A stretch of DNA of 64,000 bases, from assembly GCF_009827055.1 (NCBI RefSeq), contig NZ_WUMK01000005.1, forward strand, positions 434,001-498,000, in the 5' to 3' direction. Both the position numbers and the translations under genes were made by a program. This DNA comes from Shinella kummerowiae (lineage in GTDB: Bacteria > Pseudomonadota > Alphaproteobacteria > Rhizobiales > Rhizobiaceae). Positions 24,845-33,695 of this stretch are shown piece after piece; position 1 is the stretch's first letter, and every line of letters begins with the position of its first letter. The notes beneath the pieces are model-generated. The model had not been told where the DNA came from, searched no databases, and saw nothing but the letters and a program-made list of their open reading frames with translations.

Positions 24845-25951
24845 ATGTACGTTGCCGTCAAGGGTGGCGAAGCCGCCATCTCCAACGCCCACCGCCTTCT
24901 CGCGGACCGCCGCCGGGGTGATCGTTCGCTGCCGGCCATCGGCATCGAGCAGATCGTCGCCCAGCTCGGCCTTGCCGTCGATCGCGTGATGGCGGAAGCC
25001 TCGCTCTATGATCGCGCGCTCGCGGCCCTCGCTATCCGGCAGTCGCGCGGCGACATGATCGAGGCGATCTTCATTCTGCGCGCCTACCGTACGACGCTGC
25101 CGCGTTTTGGTTATTCGCTACCGGTCGAGACGGGCGCGATGCTGATCGAACGCCGCGTCTCGGCGACCTACAAGGACCTGCCGGGCGGCCAGCTTCTCGG
25201 CCCGACCTTCGACTATACCCACCGCCTTCTCGACCCGTCGCTTCTGGGCGACGAGGCGATCGATGCGGGCCTGGAGCGGGAAGAGGGCGGAGAGCCGATC
25301 ATGCGCGTCTCCGACATCCTCGCCGGCGAAGGCCTAGTCGAGGACGATGGCAGCCTGCCGGACGGCCATGTCGCTGGCGACATCACGCGCGAGCCGCTGG
25401 AATTCCCCATGGCCCGCGATCTGCGCCTGCAGGCGCTCGCCCGCGGGGACGAAGGTTTTCTGCTGGCGCTCGGCTATTCCACCCAACGCGGCTATGCCCG
25501 CACCCACCCCTTTGTCGGTGAAGTGCGTATCGGCGAGGTCGAGGTGGAACTCGACATGCCGGAGCTCGGCTTCGCCGTCTCGCTCGGCCGCATCCAGGTA
25601 ACCGAATGCCAGATGATCGCCCAGTTCAAGGGCTCGGCGAAGAACCCACCGCAGTTCACCCGCGGCTATGGCTTGGTCTTCGGCCAGAGCGAGCGCAAGG
25701 CCATGGCCATGTCGTTGGTCGACCGTGCATTGCGCGCGGAAGAGTTCGGCGAGGATATCGTGGCGCCTGCGCAGGACGAGGAATTCGTCATCTCCCATTC
25801 CGATAACGTGCAGGCGACCGGCTTCGTCGAGCACCTGAAACTGCCGCACTACGTGGATTTCCAGGCGGAACTCGATCTCGTGCGCCGCATGCGACGCGAA
25901 TACGAAGCCGCACAGAACGTGGGCACTGAACTTCCGGAGGCCGCAGAATGA
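24845..25951 (+). CDS. phnI: PhnI, nucleosidase subunit of the C-P lyase core
   Basis: 368 residues. The N-terminus MYVAVKGGEAAISNAHRLLA and LLDPSLLGDEAIDAGLEREE are PhnI landmarks; HPFVGEVRIGEVEVEL and GYGLVFGQSERKAMAMSLVD follow. PhnI removes the purine from ATP/GTP while attaching the phosphonate to ribose 5-triphosphate, with PhnG, PhnH and PhnL. GGAGG at 24832 precedes ATG 24845. The stop overlaps the phnJ start (ATGA). Length is usual. Confidence 0.96.
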   Translation: MYVAVKGGEAAISNAHRLLADRRRGDRSLPAIGIEQIVAQLGLAVDRVMAEASLYDRALAALAIRQSRGDMIEAIFILRAYRTTLPRFGYSLPVETGAMLIERRVSATYKDLPGGQLLGPTFDYTHRLLDPSLLGDEAIDAGLEREEGGEPIMRVSDILAGEGLVEDDGSLPDGHVAGDITREPLEFPMARDLRLQALARGDEGFLLALGYSTQRGYARTHPFVGEVRIGEVEVELDMPELGFAVSLGRIQVTECQMIAQFKGSAKNPPQFTRGYGLVFGQSERKAMAMSLVDRALRAEEFGEDIVAPAQDEEFVISHSDNVQATGFVEHLKLPHYVDFQAELDLVRRMRREYEAAQNVGTELPEAAE

Positions 25952-26832
25952 ACACGACCGATCTGGCGACCTACAACTTCGCCTATCTCGACGAGCAGAC
26001 CAAGCGCATGATCCGCCGCGCGATCCTAAAAGCGATCGCCATTCCCGGTTATCAGGTGCCCTTCGCAAGTCGTGAAATGCCGATGCCCTATGGTTGGGGC
26101 ACTGGCGGCGTGCAGGTGACGGCGGCGATCCTCGGACCGGACGACGTGCTGAAGGTCATCGACCAGGGCGCCGACGACACGACCAATGCCGTCTCCATCC
26201 GCGCCTTCTTCCAGAAGGTGGCGAATGTCGCGGTGACGACGAAGACCCGCGAGGCGACGATCATCCAGACGCGTCACCGCATTCCCGAAGAGAAGCTGAC
26301 AGCCGGCCAGACGCTCGTCTATCAGGTGCCGATCCCGGAACCCCTGCGCTTCCTCGAGCCGCGCGAGACCGAGACGCGCAAGATGCATGCGCTGGAAGAA
26401 TACGGCCTGATGCATGTCAAGCTCTACGAAGACATCGCCAAGAACGGCCATATCGCGACGACCTATGCCTATCCGGTGAAGGTCGAGGGCCGTTACGTCA
26501 TGGACCCGTCGCCGACGCCGAAATTCGACAATCCGAAGATGCACCGCTCGGAAGCACTCCAGCTTTTCGGCGCCGGCCGTGAAAAGCGCATCTACGCCGT
26601 ACCGCCCTATACCGACGTCGTCAGCCTCGATTTCGAGGATCATCCCTTCGAGATCCAGACCTTCGACAAACCCTGCGCGCTGTGCGGCGCGAAGAATGTC
26701 TATCTCGACGAAGTGGTGCTCGATGACAGGGGCGGGCGGATGTTCGTCTGCTCGGATACCGACCATTGCGAAGACCGCTGCGCGAACGGCCACCGTGGCC
26801 ATCTCGCCTATAACAAGGAGGCTGCCGAATGA
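25948..26832 (+). CDS. phnJ: PhnJ, radical SAM C-P lyase
   Basis: 294 residues. The Fe-S cluster ligands are visible as CALCGAKNVYLDEVV (Cys243, Cys246) and MFVCSDTDHCEDRC (Cys268), with Cys274 the equivalent of the E. coli catalytic Cys272. Gly34 in AIPGYQVPF is at the glycyl-radical position (Gly32 in E. coli). PhnJ cleaves the C-P bond of 5-phosphoribosyl-1-phosphonate, releasing the hydrocarbon and a cyclic ribose phosphate. All four Cys are offset by two residues from E. coli. The gene overlaps phnI and phnK by 4 bases each. Confidence 0.97.
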   Translation: MNTTDLATYNFAYLDEQTKRMIRRAILKAIAIPGYQVPFASREMPMPYGWGTGGVQVTAAILGPDDVLKVIDQGADDTTNAVSIRAFFQKVANVAVTTKTREATIIQTRHRIPEEKLTAGQTLVYQVPIPEPLRFLEPRETETRKMHALEEYGLMHVKLYEDIAKNGHIATTYAYPVKVEGRYVMDPSPTPKFDNPKMHRSEALQLFGAGREKRIYAVPPYTDVVSLDFEDHPFEIQTFDKPCALCGAKNVYLDEVVLDDRGGRMFVCSDTDHCEDRCANGHRGHLAYNKEAAE

Positions 26833-27605
26833 CCGACACGCCGCTTCTCAAAGTCCGCGACATCTCCAAATTCTACGGCGCGCGCATCGGCTGCCAGAAT
26901 GTCTCCTTCGATCTCTGGCCCGGCGAAGTGCTGGCGATCGTCGGCGAATCCGGCTCCGGCAAGACGACACTGCTCAACTGCCTCGCCACGCGCCTGATGC
27001 CAACATCGGGCGCCGTCGAATACCGCATGCGCGACGGGCAGATGCGCGATCTCTCCCGCATGAGCGAGGCGGAGCGCCGCTTCCTGATGCGCACCGACTG
27101 GGGTTTCGTGCACCAAAACCCGGCAGACGGCCTGCGCATGGCGGTCTCCGCCGGCGCCAATGTCGGCGAGCGGCTGATGGCCGTCGGCGAGCGGCACTAC
27201 GGCAACATTCGCGAGACGGCCGGCTCCTGGCTCGGCCGCGTCGAGATCAGCGTCGATCGCATCGATGACCAGCCGCGCGACTTTTCCGGCGGTATGCGGC
27301 AGCGCCTGCAGATCGCCCGCAATCTCGTGACCTCGCCGCGCCTGATCTTCATGGACGAGCCGACCGGCGGCCTCGACGTCTCGGTACAGGCCCGCCTGCT
27401 CGACCTGCTGCGCGGCCTCGTCCAGGATCTCGGCTTGTCGGCGATCATCGTCACGCATGACCTTGCCGTGGCGCGTCTGCTCTCGCACCGCATGATGGTG
27501 ATGAAGGATGGCCTCGTCATCGAACAGGGCCTGACCGATCGTGTGCTCGACGATCCGCGCGAAGCCTATACCCAGCTCCTCGTCTCCTCGATCCTGCAGG
27601 TCTGA
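26829..27605 (+). CDS. phnK: PhnK, ABC-type ATPase of the C-P lyase complex
   Basis: 258 residues. Walker A VGESGSGKTTLLNCL, signature DFSGGMRQRLQIARNL and Walker B LIFMDEPTGGLDVS. PhnK looks like a dipeptide-transport ATPase but is a soluble partner that docks on PhnJ, not an importer subunit. ATG 26829 overlaps the phnJ stop. A dispersed palindromic repeat follows at 27608 before phnL. Confidence 0.95.
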   Translation: MTDTPLLKVRDISKFYGARIGCQNVSFDLWPGEVLAIVGESGSGKTTLLNCLATRLMPTSGAVEYRMRDGQMRDLSRMSEAERRFLMRTDWGFVHQNPADGLRMAVSAGANVGERLMAVGERHYGNIRETAGSWLGRVEISVDRIDDQPRDFSGGMRQRLQIARNLVTSPRLIFMDEPTGGLDVSVQARLLDLLRGLVQDLGLSAIIVTHDLAVARLLSHRMMVMKDGLVIEQGLTDRVLDDPREAYTQLLVSSILQV

Positions 27606-27607
27606 AA

Positions 27608-27652
27608 GCATGGTCCCGAAAAGTGGAATCCGGTTTTCGCACGAGACCATGC
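27608..27652. repeat. Rhizobiaceae-type palindromic intergenic repeat
   Basis: The outer arms GCATGGTC (27608-27615) and GACCATGC (27645-27652) pair perfectly. Between them lie CCCGAAAAGTGGAATCCGG and TTTTCG, a motif I recognise from many rhizobial intergenic spaces. It sits between phnK and phnL and would fold into a hairpin in the mRNA, either stabilising the upstream part or reducing phnL expression. Confidence 0.75.
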
Positions 27653-27670
27653 GTCAAAAGGAAAAGTGAC

Positions 27671-28378
27671 ATGCCCACACCCCTCGTTGTTTCCGAAGTG
27701 GCGAAGAGCTTTACCATGCATCTTCGCGACGGCCTGCGCCTGCCGGTCATGTCGAATGTCACCTTCTCGGTGAAGGCAGGCGAATGCGTCGTGCTCGGCG
27801 GTCCGTCCGGCATCGGCAAGAGCTCGCTGCTCAAGATGGTCTATGGCAATTATGCGGTCGATAGCGGCCAGATCCTGATCGAACATGGCGGCCGGTTGCT
27901 CGACCTTGCGACCGCTGATCCGCGCACGATCTTGTCGGTGCGCCGGGCGACGCTCGGTTATGTCAGCCAGTTCCTGCGCACCGTGCCGCGCGTCGCAGCC
28001 GTCGATGTCGTCGCCGAACCGTTGCTCGGCCGTGGTGTCGATCCGGCGGAGGCGCGGGCGAGCGCGGAGGCCATGCTGGCCCGTCTCAACCTGCCGCGCG
28101 AACTGTGGCAACTGCCGCCTGCCACCTTCTCCGGCGGCGAACAGCAGCGCGTCAACATCGCCCGCGGCTTCATCACCGATCACCGCATCCTGCTACTCGA
28201 TGAGCCGACCGCCTCGCTGGACGCAAAGAACCGCGCCGTCGTCGTCGGCATGATCGAGGAGAAGAAGGCGGCGGGCGTCGCCCTTCTCGGCATCTTCCAC
28301 GACGAGGACGTGCGCGAGAAGGTCGCCGACCGTATTGTCGACGTCTCCGCCTTTTCGCCGCGAAAGGCTGCCGCATGA
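27671..28378 (+). CDS. phnL: PhnL, ABC-type ATPase of C-P lyase pathway
   Basis: 235 residues. Walker A GGPSGIGKSSLLKMVYG, signature FSGGEQQRVNIARGFI, Walker B ILLLDEPTASLD. PhnL associates with the PhnGHIJK assembly and is needed for the first step in vivo. ATG 27671 has AAGGAAAAG just upstream; the open frame back to 27623 runs through the palindromic repeat and is not used. The stop overlaps the hexapeptide transferase start by 4 bases. Confidence 0.94.
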   Translation: MPTPLVVSEVAKSFTMHLRDGLRLPVMSNVTFSVKAGECVVLGGPSGIGKSSLLKMVYGNYAVDSGQILIEHGGRLLDLATADPRTILSVRRATLGYVSQFLRTVPRVAAVDVVAEPLLGRGVDPAEARASAEAMLARLNLPRELWQLPPATFSGGEQQRVNIARGFITDHRILLLDEPTASLDAKNRAVVVGMIEEKKAAGVALLGIFHDEDVREKVADRIVDVSAFSPRKAAA

Positions 28379-28989
28379 CCAAATTGTCCGAAACGCCGCT
28401 GGTCCACCCGACGGCCATCGTCTCCGATACGGTGCTCGGCCGCTACACCGAGATCGCCGAGAACTGCCGCATCAGCGAAGCCGAGATCGGCGATTATTCC
28501 TACATCATGGACGGCGGCTCGGTCTGGTGCGCGACGATCGGCAAGTTCGCCAACATCGCCTCGTCGGTGCGTCTCAACGCCACCAACCACCCGATGTGGC
28601 GCGCGACGCTGCACCACTTCACCTATCGCGCCAACGACTACTGGCCCGACGCCGAGCCCGAGAGTGAATTCTTCTCCTGGCGGCGCGAGCATCGCGTCAC
28701 CGTCGGCCACGATGTGTGGATCGGCCACGGTTCGACGATTTTGCCGGGTGTCACAATCGGCAACGGTGCTGTCATAGGCTCCGGCGCGGTGGTCACAAAA
28801 GACGTCGAACCGTACATGATCGTCGGCGGCGTGGCGGCGAAACCGATCCGCGAACGCTTTCCGCGAAACATCGCCGAACGCATGGAAAAACTCGCCTGGT
28901 GGGATTGGGATCACGCCCGGTTGCGCGCCGCTTTGGACGACTTTCGCAAACTTGACGCAGAAGCCTTCCTCAGCCGTCACGACGGCTGA
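28375..28989 (+). CDS. Phosphonate-cluster hexapeptide-repeat transferase
   Basis: 204 residues. Left-handed beta-helix repeats can be read ([20 protein letters not shown], then [20 protein letters not shown] and [17 protein letters not shown]), with the active-site-type His in [11 protein letters not shown]. Proteins of this type are found in many phn clusters and are classed as phosphonate-metabolism members of the xenobiotic/chloramphenicol acetyltransferase family. The acyl acceptor is not established; by analogy with PhnO an aminoalkylphosphonate is possible. ATGA overlap with phnL shows it belongs to the operon. PHO box and phnC follow. Confidence 0.87.
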   Translation: MTKLSETPLVHPTAIVSDTVLGRYTEIAENCRISEAEIGDYSYIMDGGSVWCATIGKFANIASSVRLNATNHPMWRATLHHFTYRANDYWPDAEPESEFFSWRREHRVTVGHDVWIGHGSTILPGVTIGNGAVIGSGAVVTKDVEPYMIVGGVAAKPIRERFPRNIAERMEKLAWWDWDHARLRAALDDFRKLDAEAFLSRHDG

Positions 28990-29026
28990 GCGGGCATGTG
29001 CAATGCCGGAAAATCAGGCCTGTGGA

Positions 29027-29055
29027 CTGTAATTTTTCCGACATGAAACTGACAT
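29027..29055 (+). promoter_or_regulatory. PHO box (three repeats) upstream of phnC
   Basis: CTGTAAT, CCGACAT and CTGACAT, each separated by 4 bases, giving three 11-bp-spaced repeats close to the CTGTCAT consensus. It lies 87 bases before the phnC ATG and marks a second PhoB-dependent promoter in the cluster. Confidence 0.82.
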
Positions 29056-29141
29056 TGCCCCTTCATCAACAGCGTTTACAGCCAGTCCCGAAAACGACAT
29101 TGCCCGCACGGGCTCACGACTGGAAATTAGAGGGATCCGCC

Positions 29142-29990
29142 ATGTTCCGACTGAAGAATGTCACCCGCCGTTTTGGCGAGCGTACTGCGGTCGACGATGT
29201 GACTTTCGACATCCCGCAGGGCCAGATGGTCGGCGTCATCGGCCGTTCGGGTGCCGGCAAGTCGACCATGCTGCGCATGATCAACCGCCTTGCCGATCCG
29301 AGCGAAGGTTCGATCCATTTCAACGATGTCGAAGTCTCGTCGCTGCGCGGTTCGGCACTGCGCAACTGGCAGCGCGACTGTGCGATGATCTTCCAGCAGT
29401 TCAACCTCGTGCCGCGCCTCGATGTCCTGACCAATGTGCTGCTCGGCCGCCTCAATCACCGTTCGACCACGCTCAGCATCCTCAACCTCTTTACCCGTGA
29501 CGAGCGCATCATGGCGATTGCCGCGCTCGAACGCCTCGGCATCGAGCAGACGGCGCTTCAGCCAGCGGGTACGCTGTCCGGCGGCCAGCAACAGCGTGTA
29601 GCGATTGCCCGTGCCCTGATGCAGAACCCGAAGATGCTGCTCGCCGACGAGCCGATCGCCTCGCTCGACCCGCTCAACGCCAAGATCGTCATGGACGCGC
29701 TGCGCGACATCAACGAGCGCGAAGGCATCACGGTCATCACCAACCTGCACACGCTCGACACGGCCCGCGCCTATTGCGAACGCATCATCGGCATGGCGCA
29801 TGGCCGCGTCGTGTTTGACGGCTCGGCGCGCGAACTCGATGCCGAGGCGGTGCGCACGATTTACGGCACGGGCGCCGATGGCGCGGAGATCGACGAGAGC
29901 CTCACCTCGACGGCGATCCGCAACCCAGCCCGTCAGGACAACATCAAGGAATCCGCCAGCCCGACACCGCTGGCATTGGCCGGGCTCTAG
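29142..29990 (+). CDS. phnC: PhnC, phosphonate ABC transporter ATP-binding protein
   Basis: 282 residues. Walker [18 protein letters not shown], signature [17 protein letters not shown], Walker [17 protein letters not shown]. It powers phosphonate import with PhnD and the two PhnE proteins. GAGGG lies upstream of ATG 29142; an open frame to 28998 crosses the PHO box and is rejected. The last 40 residues after the ABC core are variable. A palindromic repeat follows the stop. Confidence 0.95.
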   Translation: MFRLKNVTRRFGERTAVDDVTFDIPQGQMVGVIGRSGAGKSTMLRMINRLADPSEGSIHFNDVEVSSLRGSALRNWQRDCAMIFQQFNLVPRLDVLTNVLLGRLNHRSTTLSILNLFTRDERIMAIAALERLGIEQTALQPAGTLSGGQQQRVAIARALMQNPKMLLADEPIASLDPLNAKIVMDALRDINEREGITVITNLHTLDTARAYCERIIGMAHGRVVFDGSARELDAEAVRTIYGTGADGAEIDESLTSTAIRNPARQDNIKESASPTPLALAGL

Positions 29991-29991
29991 A

Positions 29992-30035
29992 GCATTTCCA
30001 GCAAAAGTGCGTAGCGGTTTTGCGTCCGGAAATGC
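29992..30035. repeat. Second Rhizobiaceae-type palindromic intergenic repeat
   Basis: Outer arms GCATTTCC (29992-29999) and GGAAATGC (30028-30035) and inner arms GCAAAA / TTTTGC (30001-30006, 30018-30023) form a two-part hairpin. TCTAGA flanks it on both sides (29986 and 30045), slightly extending the symmetry. This motif is common between rhizobial genes. It lies between phnC and phnD, where it may help raise PhnD level over PhnC. Confidence 0.75.
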
Positions 30036-30130
30036 GTACCAAACTCTAGAACCCCGCCAGGATCGAACGACCCGCGTAAAGGGTCAGAAAACTTCCAGTC
30101 CGGCAAAGCCGGTCAAACAGGAGAGAGACC

Positions 30131-31036
30131 ATGCTGAAGAAACTTCTTCTCGGCGCCGTTGCGCTCGTCGCGCTCGCCGGCCACGTCCAGGCTGAAGACC
30201 TCAAGGAATTCCGCGTCGGCATCATCGGCGGCGAAAACGAAGCCGACCGCCTGCGCAACTACCAGTGCCTCGGCGACCACCTGAAGGCCGAACTCGGCTT
30301 CGAGAAGGTCTCGTTCTTCCCGGCTGCCGACTATGACGGCGTCATCCAGGGCCTGCTCGGCGGCACGCTCGACTACGCCGAACTCGGCGCATCTGGCTTT
30401 GCCAAGATCTACCTCGCCAAGGCTGACGCCGTCGAGCCGATCCTGACGACCGTCCAGACCGACGGCTCGACCGGCTACCACTCGATCATGGTCGCCCGCA
30501 AGGACAGCGGCATCACCAAGCTCGAAGACCTCAAGGGCAAGAAGCTCGGCTTCGCCGACCCGGACTCGACCTCGGGCTACCTCGTCCCGCTCGTCACCCT
30601 GCCGGAAGCCATCGGCGGCCCGGTCAAGGAATTCTTCGCTGAAACCGGCTTCGGCGGCGGTCACGAAAACCTCGTCCTCGAAGTGCTGAAGGGCACCTTC
30701 GACGCCGGCACGACCTTCGGTTCGGGCGTTGGCGAGTGGAAGGACGGCTACACGTCCGGCAACCTGCACAAGATGGTCGAGAAGGGCATTCTCGACATGA
30801 ACGACATCGTCGAACTCTGGAAGTCGCCGCTGATCCCGAACGGCCCGATCGTCGTTCGCACCTCGATGGCTGACGAGACCAAGGCGAAGTTCAAGCAGTT
30901 CATGCTCGACCTGCCGAAGAAGGACGCAGCCTGCTTCTCCGCCGTCATGGGCGGCGATTTCACCGCGTTCACGGAAGTCAACGTCGACTTCTACAAGCCG
31001 ATCATCGACGCCCGCAAGGCAACGATCGGCGGCTGA
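30131..31036 (+). CDS. phnD: PhnD, phosphonate-binding periplasmic protein
   Basis: 301 residues. Signal peptide to about residue 21 (LAGHVQA-ED). The mature protein has PhnD/SsuA-like segments: FRVGIIGGENEADRLRNYQC, LDYAELGASGFAKIYL, LGFADPDSTSGYLVP and VLEVLKGTFDAGTTFGSGVG. It captures phosphonates (E. coli PhnD prefers 2-aminoethylphosphonate) for PhnCE1E2. GAGAGAGA precedes the ATG. Codon use is strongly biased to C-ending codons, as expected for a highly made protein. Confidence 0.95.
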   Translation: MLKKLLLGAVALVALAGHVQAEDLKEFRVGIIGGENEADRLRNYQCLGDHLKAELGFEKVSFFPAADYDGVIQGLLGGTLDYAELGASGFAKIYLAKADAVEPILTTVQTDGSTGYHSIMVARKDSGITKLEDLKGKKLGFADPDSTSGYLVPLVTLPEAIGGPVKEFFAETGFGGGHENLVLEVLKGTFDAGTTFGSGVGEWKDGYTSGNLHKMVEKGILDMNDIVELWKSPLIPNGPIVVRTSMADETKAKFKQFMLDLPKKDAACFSAVMGGDFTAFTEVNVDFYKPIIDARKATIGG

Positions 31037-31053
31037 TAGCCACGCAGACACTG

Positions 31054-31078
31054 GCGCCGGCCGCAACCCGGCCGGCGC
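31054..31078 (+). terminator. Strong intercistronic hairpin between phnD and phnE
   Basis: Perfect 10-bp GC-rich inverted repeat GCGCCGGCCG / CGGCCGGCGC with loop CAACC, 17 bases after the phnD stop. TTCGTCATTTTT follows. Probably a partial terminator or 3' stabiliser that keeps binding-protein output above permease output. Confidence 0.7.
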
Positions 31079-31110
31079 TTCGTCATTTTTGAGCCCAGGC
31101 GGAACAGACG

Positions 31111-32073
31111 ATGGCCATGAACACGCTTCACGACGGCTTCAGCGAGAAGGGCGCTCTGATCGAGCGACACTGGCAAGAGCTGAACGCACGGCGCCGCCTC
31201 TATACCTGGCTTGGTCTTGCCATCCTGGCGGTGGCGCTCTCCGGTTCGCTCTGGTTCGCCAATGAGACGAATGCCGGCAAATTCTTCGACCGGTTGCCCT
31301 ATCTCTTCGACTTTGTCGGCGACATGGTGCCGCGCGACGGCCTCGAAGTTTTTCGCGCGCTGTTCGACCTGCCTTCGCCCTATGACGACGGCAGCTTCAA
31401 GTACAATTACCCCGAAGGCCGGCTCTATCTCACCGAGAGCTTCTACATCCCGGAATATTTCCACAAGATGCTGGAGACGCTGAACATCGCGTTGTTCTCC
31501 ACTATCATCGGCATGTTCTTCGGCTTCCTGCTCTGTTTCCTCGCCGCCAAGAACCTCGTCGCTAACCGCCTGCTGCGCGGCTTTGTGCGCCGCTTCATGG
31601 AAATCCTGCGCGCCTTCCCGGAAGTGGTGCTTGCCGGTTTCTTCCTCGCCATCCTGTCGCTCGGGCCCCTGCCTGCCGTCATCGCTGTGTCGATCCACAC
31701 GATCGGCGCGCTCGGAAAACTGTTCTTCGAGGTGGTCGAAAATGCGGACATGAAGGCGGAGGAGGGGCTTCGCGCCGTCGGCGCAAGCTGGATCGAGCGC
31801 GTCTGGTTCGGCATCGTGCCGCAGGTCCTGCCGAACTTCATGAGCTACTTCCTGCTGCGTCTCGAAATCAACGTGCGCGCCTCGACCATCATCGGCGCTG
31901 TCGGTGGCGGCGGTATCGGCGAGTTGCTGCGTTTGTCGATCGGCCAGAACCACCAGGCCAAGACGCTTGCCATCGTACTCCTGCTGCTCATCACCATCAT
32001 CGCCGTCGACCAGTTTTCCGCCTGGCTGCGCCGCAAGCTCGTCGGCGACCACGCCTTCCGGCTGGCCCAATAG
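31111..32073 (+). CDS. phnE1: PhnE1, phosphonate ABC transporter permease
   Basis: 320 residues. One N-terminal membrane segment (LYTWLGLAILAVALSGSLWF) is followed by a long loop and the permease core (NIALFSTIIGMFFGFLLCFL onward). The EAA loop reads ENADMKAEEGLRAVGASWIE and the family segment ASTIIGAVGGGGIGELLRL follows. Works with PhnE2 as channel. The two genes are 9 bases apart. Confidence 0.93.
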   Translation: MAMNTLHDGFSEKGALIERHWQELNARRRLYTWLGLAILAVALSGSLWFANETNAGKFFDRLPYLFDFVGDMVPRDGLEVFRALFDLPSPYDDGSFKYNYPEGRLYLTESFYIPEYFHKMLETLNIALFSTIIGMFFGFLLCFLAAKNLVANRLLRGFVRRFMEILRAFPEVVLAGFFLAILSLGPLPAVIAVSIHTIGALGKLFFEVVENADMKAEEGLRAVGASWIERVWFGIVPQVLPNFMSYFLLRLEINVRASTIIGAVGGGGIGELLRLSIGQNHQAKTLAIVLLLLITIIAVDQFSAWLRRKLVGDHAFRLAQ

Positions 32074-32082
32074 GAGTGTGCC

Positions 32083-33585
32083 ATGACGACCCTCAATCCC
32101 GCACAAATGGATGAGATCGCGGCACGCCATCCGGCCGTCTTCCACCGCTCGTTCTGGCAGCGTTTTCGCGTGGCATTCATTGCCGGCGGCTTCGTGCTCT
32201 ACGCGCTCTATTGCTGGTGGTTCTTCGCCATCGGCCATGTGCTCGGCACGGCCAACTGGAACATCGCCGGCACCTATCTCGCCGACTGGGTGTCCTACGA
32301 GGTGCGCCCGGAAGTGACGATCGCGTCCGATGGCGCGATGAAGCTCACCTATCCACGCTTTTCGCCGCTCGGGCCAAACGCCGAGCCCGATTGGGTGGAA
32401 ATCGAGCGCGGCATGATGACCCGCACGACGCCGGCAGCAGATGCTGCAGGCACGACAGCCAAGAAACCGGCATCCATGGGCTTCATGGGCGCGGGGGCGA
32501 CGCTCGGTGGTTCAGCCGCCGCGGCAGAAGGTCTTGCGACGGCGACGACGCGTGAGGAAGAGGTGGTCAAGCGCGCCAAGATCACGCTCAATGCCTCGAC
32601 GAGCGTGGAGGTCGTACCGGAGCGCGTGACTGTCCAGCACGCCGGTGAGACGCTGGTCGTCAACATGGGCGGGACGGATATGACAGTCGAGGGCGCGCTT
32701 CCGGACTGGGCAACGCAGAAGACACCAGGCCAGAAGATCACCCTTGCGTTTGGTTTTGCCGGTTGGGGCCAGATCGAGCCGGACGATATCTCAATCCGCA
32801 GGCGCTTCCTCGGTTGGGCGAACTTCCTGTTCGACACGAACTCGCCGTTCCATGGCAAATCGACCTCAGAGGTTATCTCGCTGATCACCTCGGGCGAGCG
32901 GATCGACCCAAAACAATCGAACCTCTCGCTCGCCTGGGACAACATTCTCTACAATGCGGAATGGCAGCATCTCGATGTCTGGACGAAGCTGCTCCAGACG
33001 ATCGTCATGGCCTTTGTCGGCACGCTGTTCGCCATGCTGCTGGCCTTCCCGCTCGCTTTCCTTGCGGCACGCAACATCACGCGCAACTGGATTTCCAATC
33101 AGCTCACCAAACGCCTGTTCGACTTCCTGCGTTCGGTCGACATGCTGATCTGGGCGCTGTTCTTCACGCGCGCCTTTGGCCCCGGACCGCTGGCGGGCAT
33201 GTCGGCGATCTTCTTCACGGATACGGGTACGCTGGGAAAACTCTATTCCGAGGCGCTGGAGAACATTGACGACAAGCAGCGTGAGGGTGTGAAGTCGGTG
33301 GGTGCTGCCCCCGTCGCGGTGCAGCGCTATGGCGTGCTGCCGCAGGTCATGCCGCTCTTTGCTTCTCAGGCACTCTATTTCTGGGAATCGAACACTCGCT
33401 CCGCGACCATCATCGGCGCGGTCGGCGCCGGTGGTATCGGCCTCAAGCTCTGGGAAGCGATGCGCACGAATTCGGACTGGGAGAACGTCGCCTACATGGT
33501 GCTGCTGATCCTTATCGTGGTCTTCGTCTTCGACGGCATATCGAATGCGCTTCGCTCGCGGCTCATGGGCAAGCCTGCGCACTGA
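32083..33585 (+). CDS. phnE2: PhnE2, phosphonate ABC transporter permease with large loop
   Basis: 500 residues, much longer than E. coli PhnE (about 260). After an N-terminal membrane segment (FIAGGFVLYALYCWWFFAIG) comes a polar region of about 200 residues (roughly 60-265), including a Gly/Ala-rich stretch (FMGAGATLGGSAAAAEGLAT). The permease core follows (LLQTIVMAFVGTLFAMLLAF; ENIDDKQREGVKSVGAAPVA; SATIIGAVGAGGIGLKLWEA). The loop probably faces the periplasm, where it might contact PhnD. No frameshift is seen. Confidence 0.92.
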   Translation: MTTLNPAQMDEIAARHPAVFHRSFWQRFRVAFIAGGFVLYALYCWWFFAIGHVLGTANWNIAGTYLADWVSYEVRPEVTIASDGAMKLTYPRFSPLGPNAEPDWVEIERGMMTRTTPAADAAGTTAKKPASMGFMGAGATLGGSAAAAEGLATATTREEEVVKRAKITLNASTSVEVVPERVTVQHAGETLVVNMGGTDMTVEGALPDWATQKTPGQKITLAFGFAGWGQIEPDDISIRRRFLGWANFLFDTNSPFHGKSTSEVISLITSGERIDPKQSNLSLAWDNILYNAEWQHLDVWTKLLQTIVMAFVGTLFAMLLAFPLAFLAARNITRNWISNQLTKRLFDFLRSVDMLIWALFFTRAFGPGPLAGMSAIFFTDTGTLGKLYSEALENIDDKQREGVKSVGAAPVAVQRYGVLPQVMPLFASQALYFWESNTRSATIIGAVGAGGIGLKLWEAMRTNSDWENVAYMVLLILIVVFVFDGISNALRSRLMGKPAH

Positions 33586-33648
33586 GCAGGTCCAGCAAAA
33601 GATCCGTGGGGCGGCATGATGCTGCCACACGAATCCCTACAAGGTCCG

Positions 33649-33669
33649 ATGCCGCCGGTCCGGCGGCAT
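33649..33669 (+). terminator. Intercistronic hairpin upstream of the DUF1045 gene
   Basis: ATGCCGCCG / CGGCGGCAT, a perfect 9-bp repeat with a 3-base loop (GTC), 64 bases after phnE2 and 27 bases before the next start. TTCTCT follows. It may reduce read-through from the transport genes or bound a new transcript. Confidence 0.55.
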
Positions 33670-33695
33670 TCTCTGAATTGCATAGGAATAAGCCA

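Noticed and set aside
28998-29141. Upstream extension of phnC
   Set aside because: It crosses the PHO box and lacks the ABC protein N-terminus; ATG 29142 begins the family sequence.
30991-32238. 415-residue minus-strand frame over phnE1
   Set aside because: Antisense to phnE1; no domain seen.
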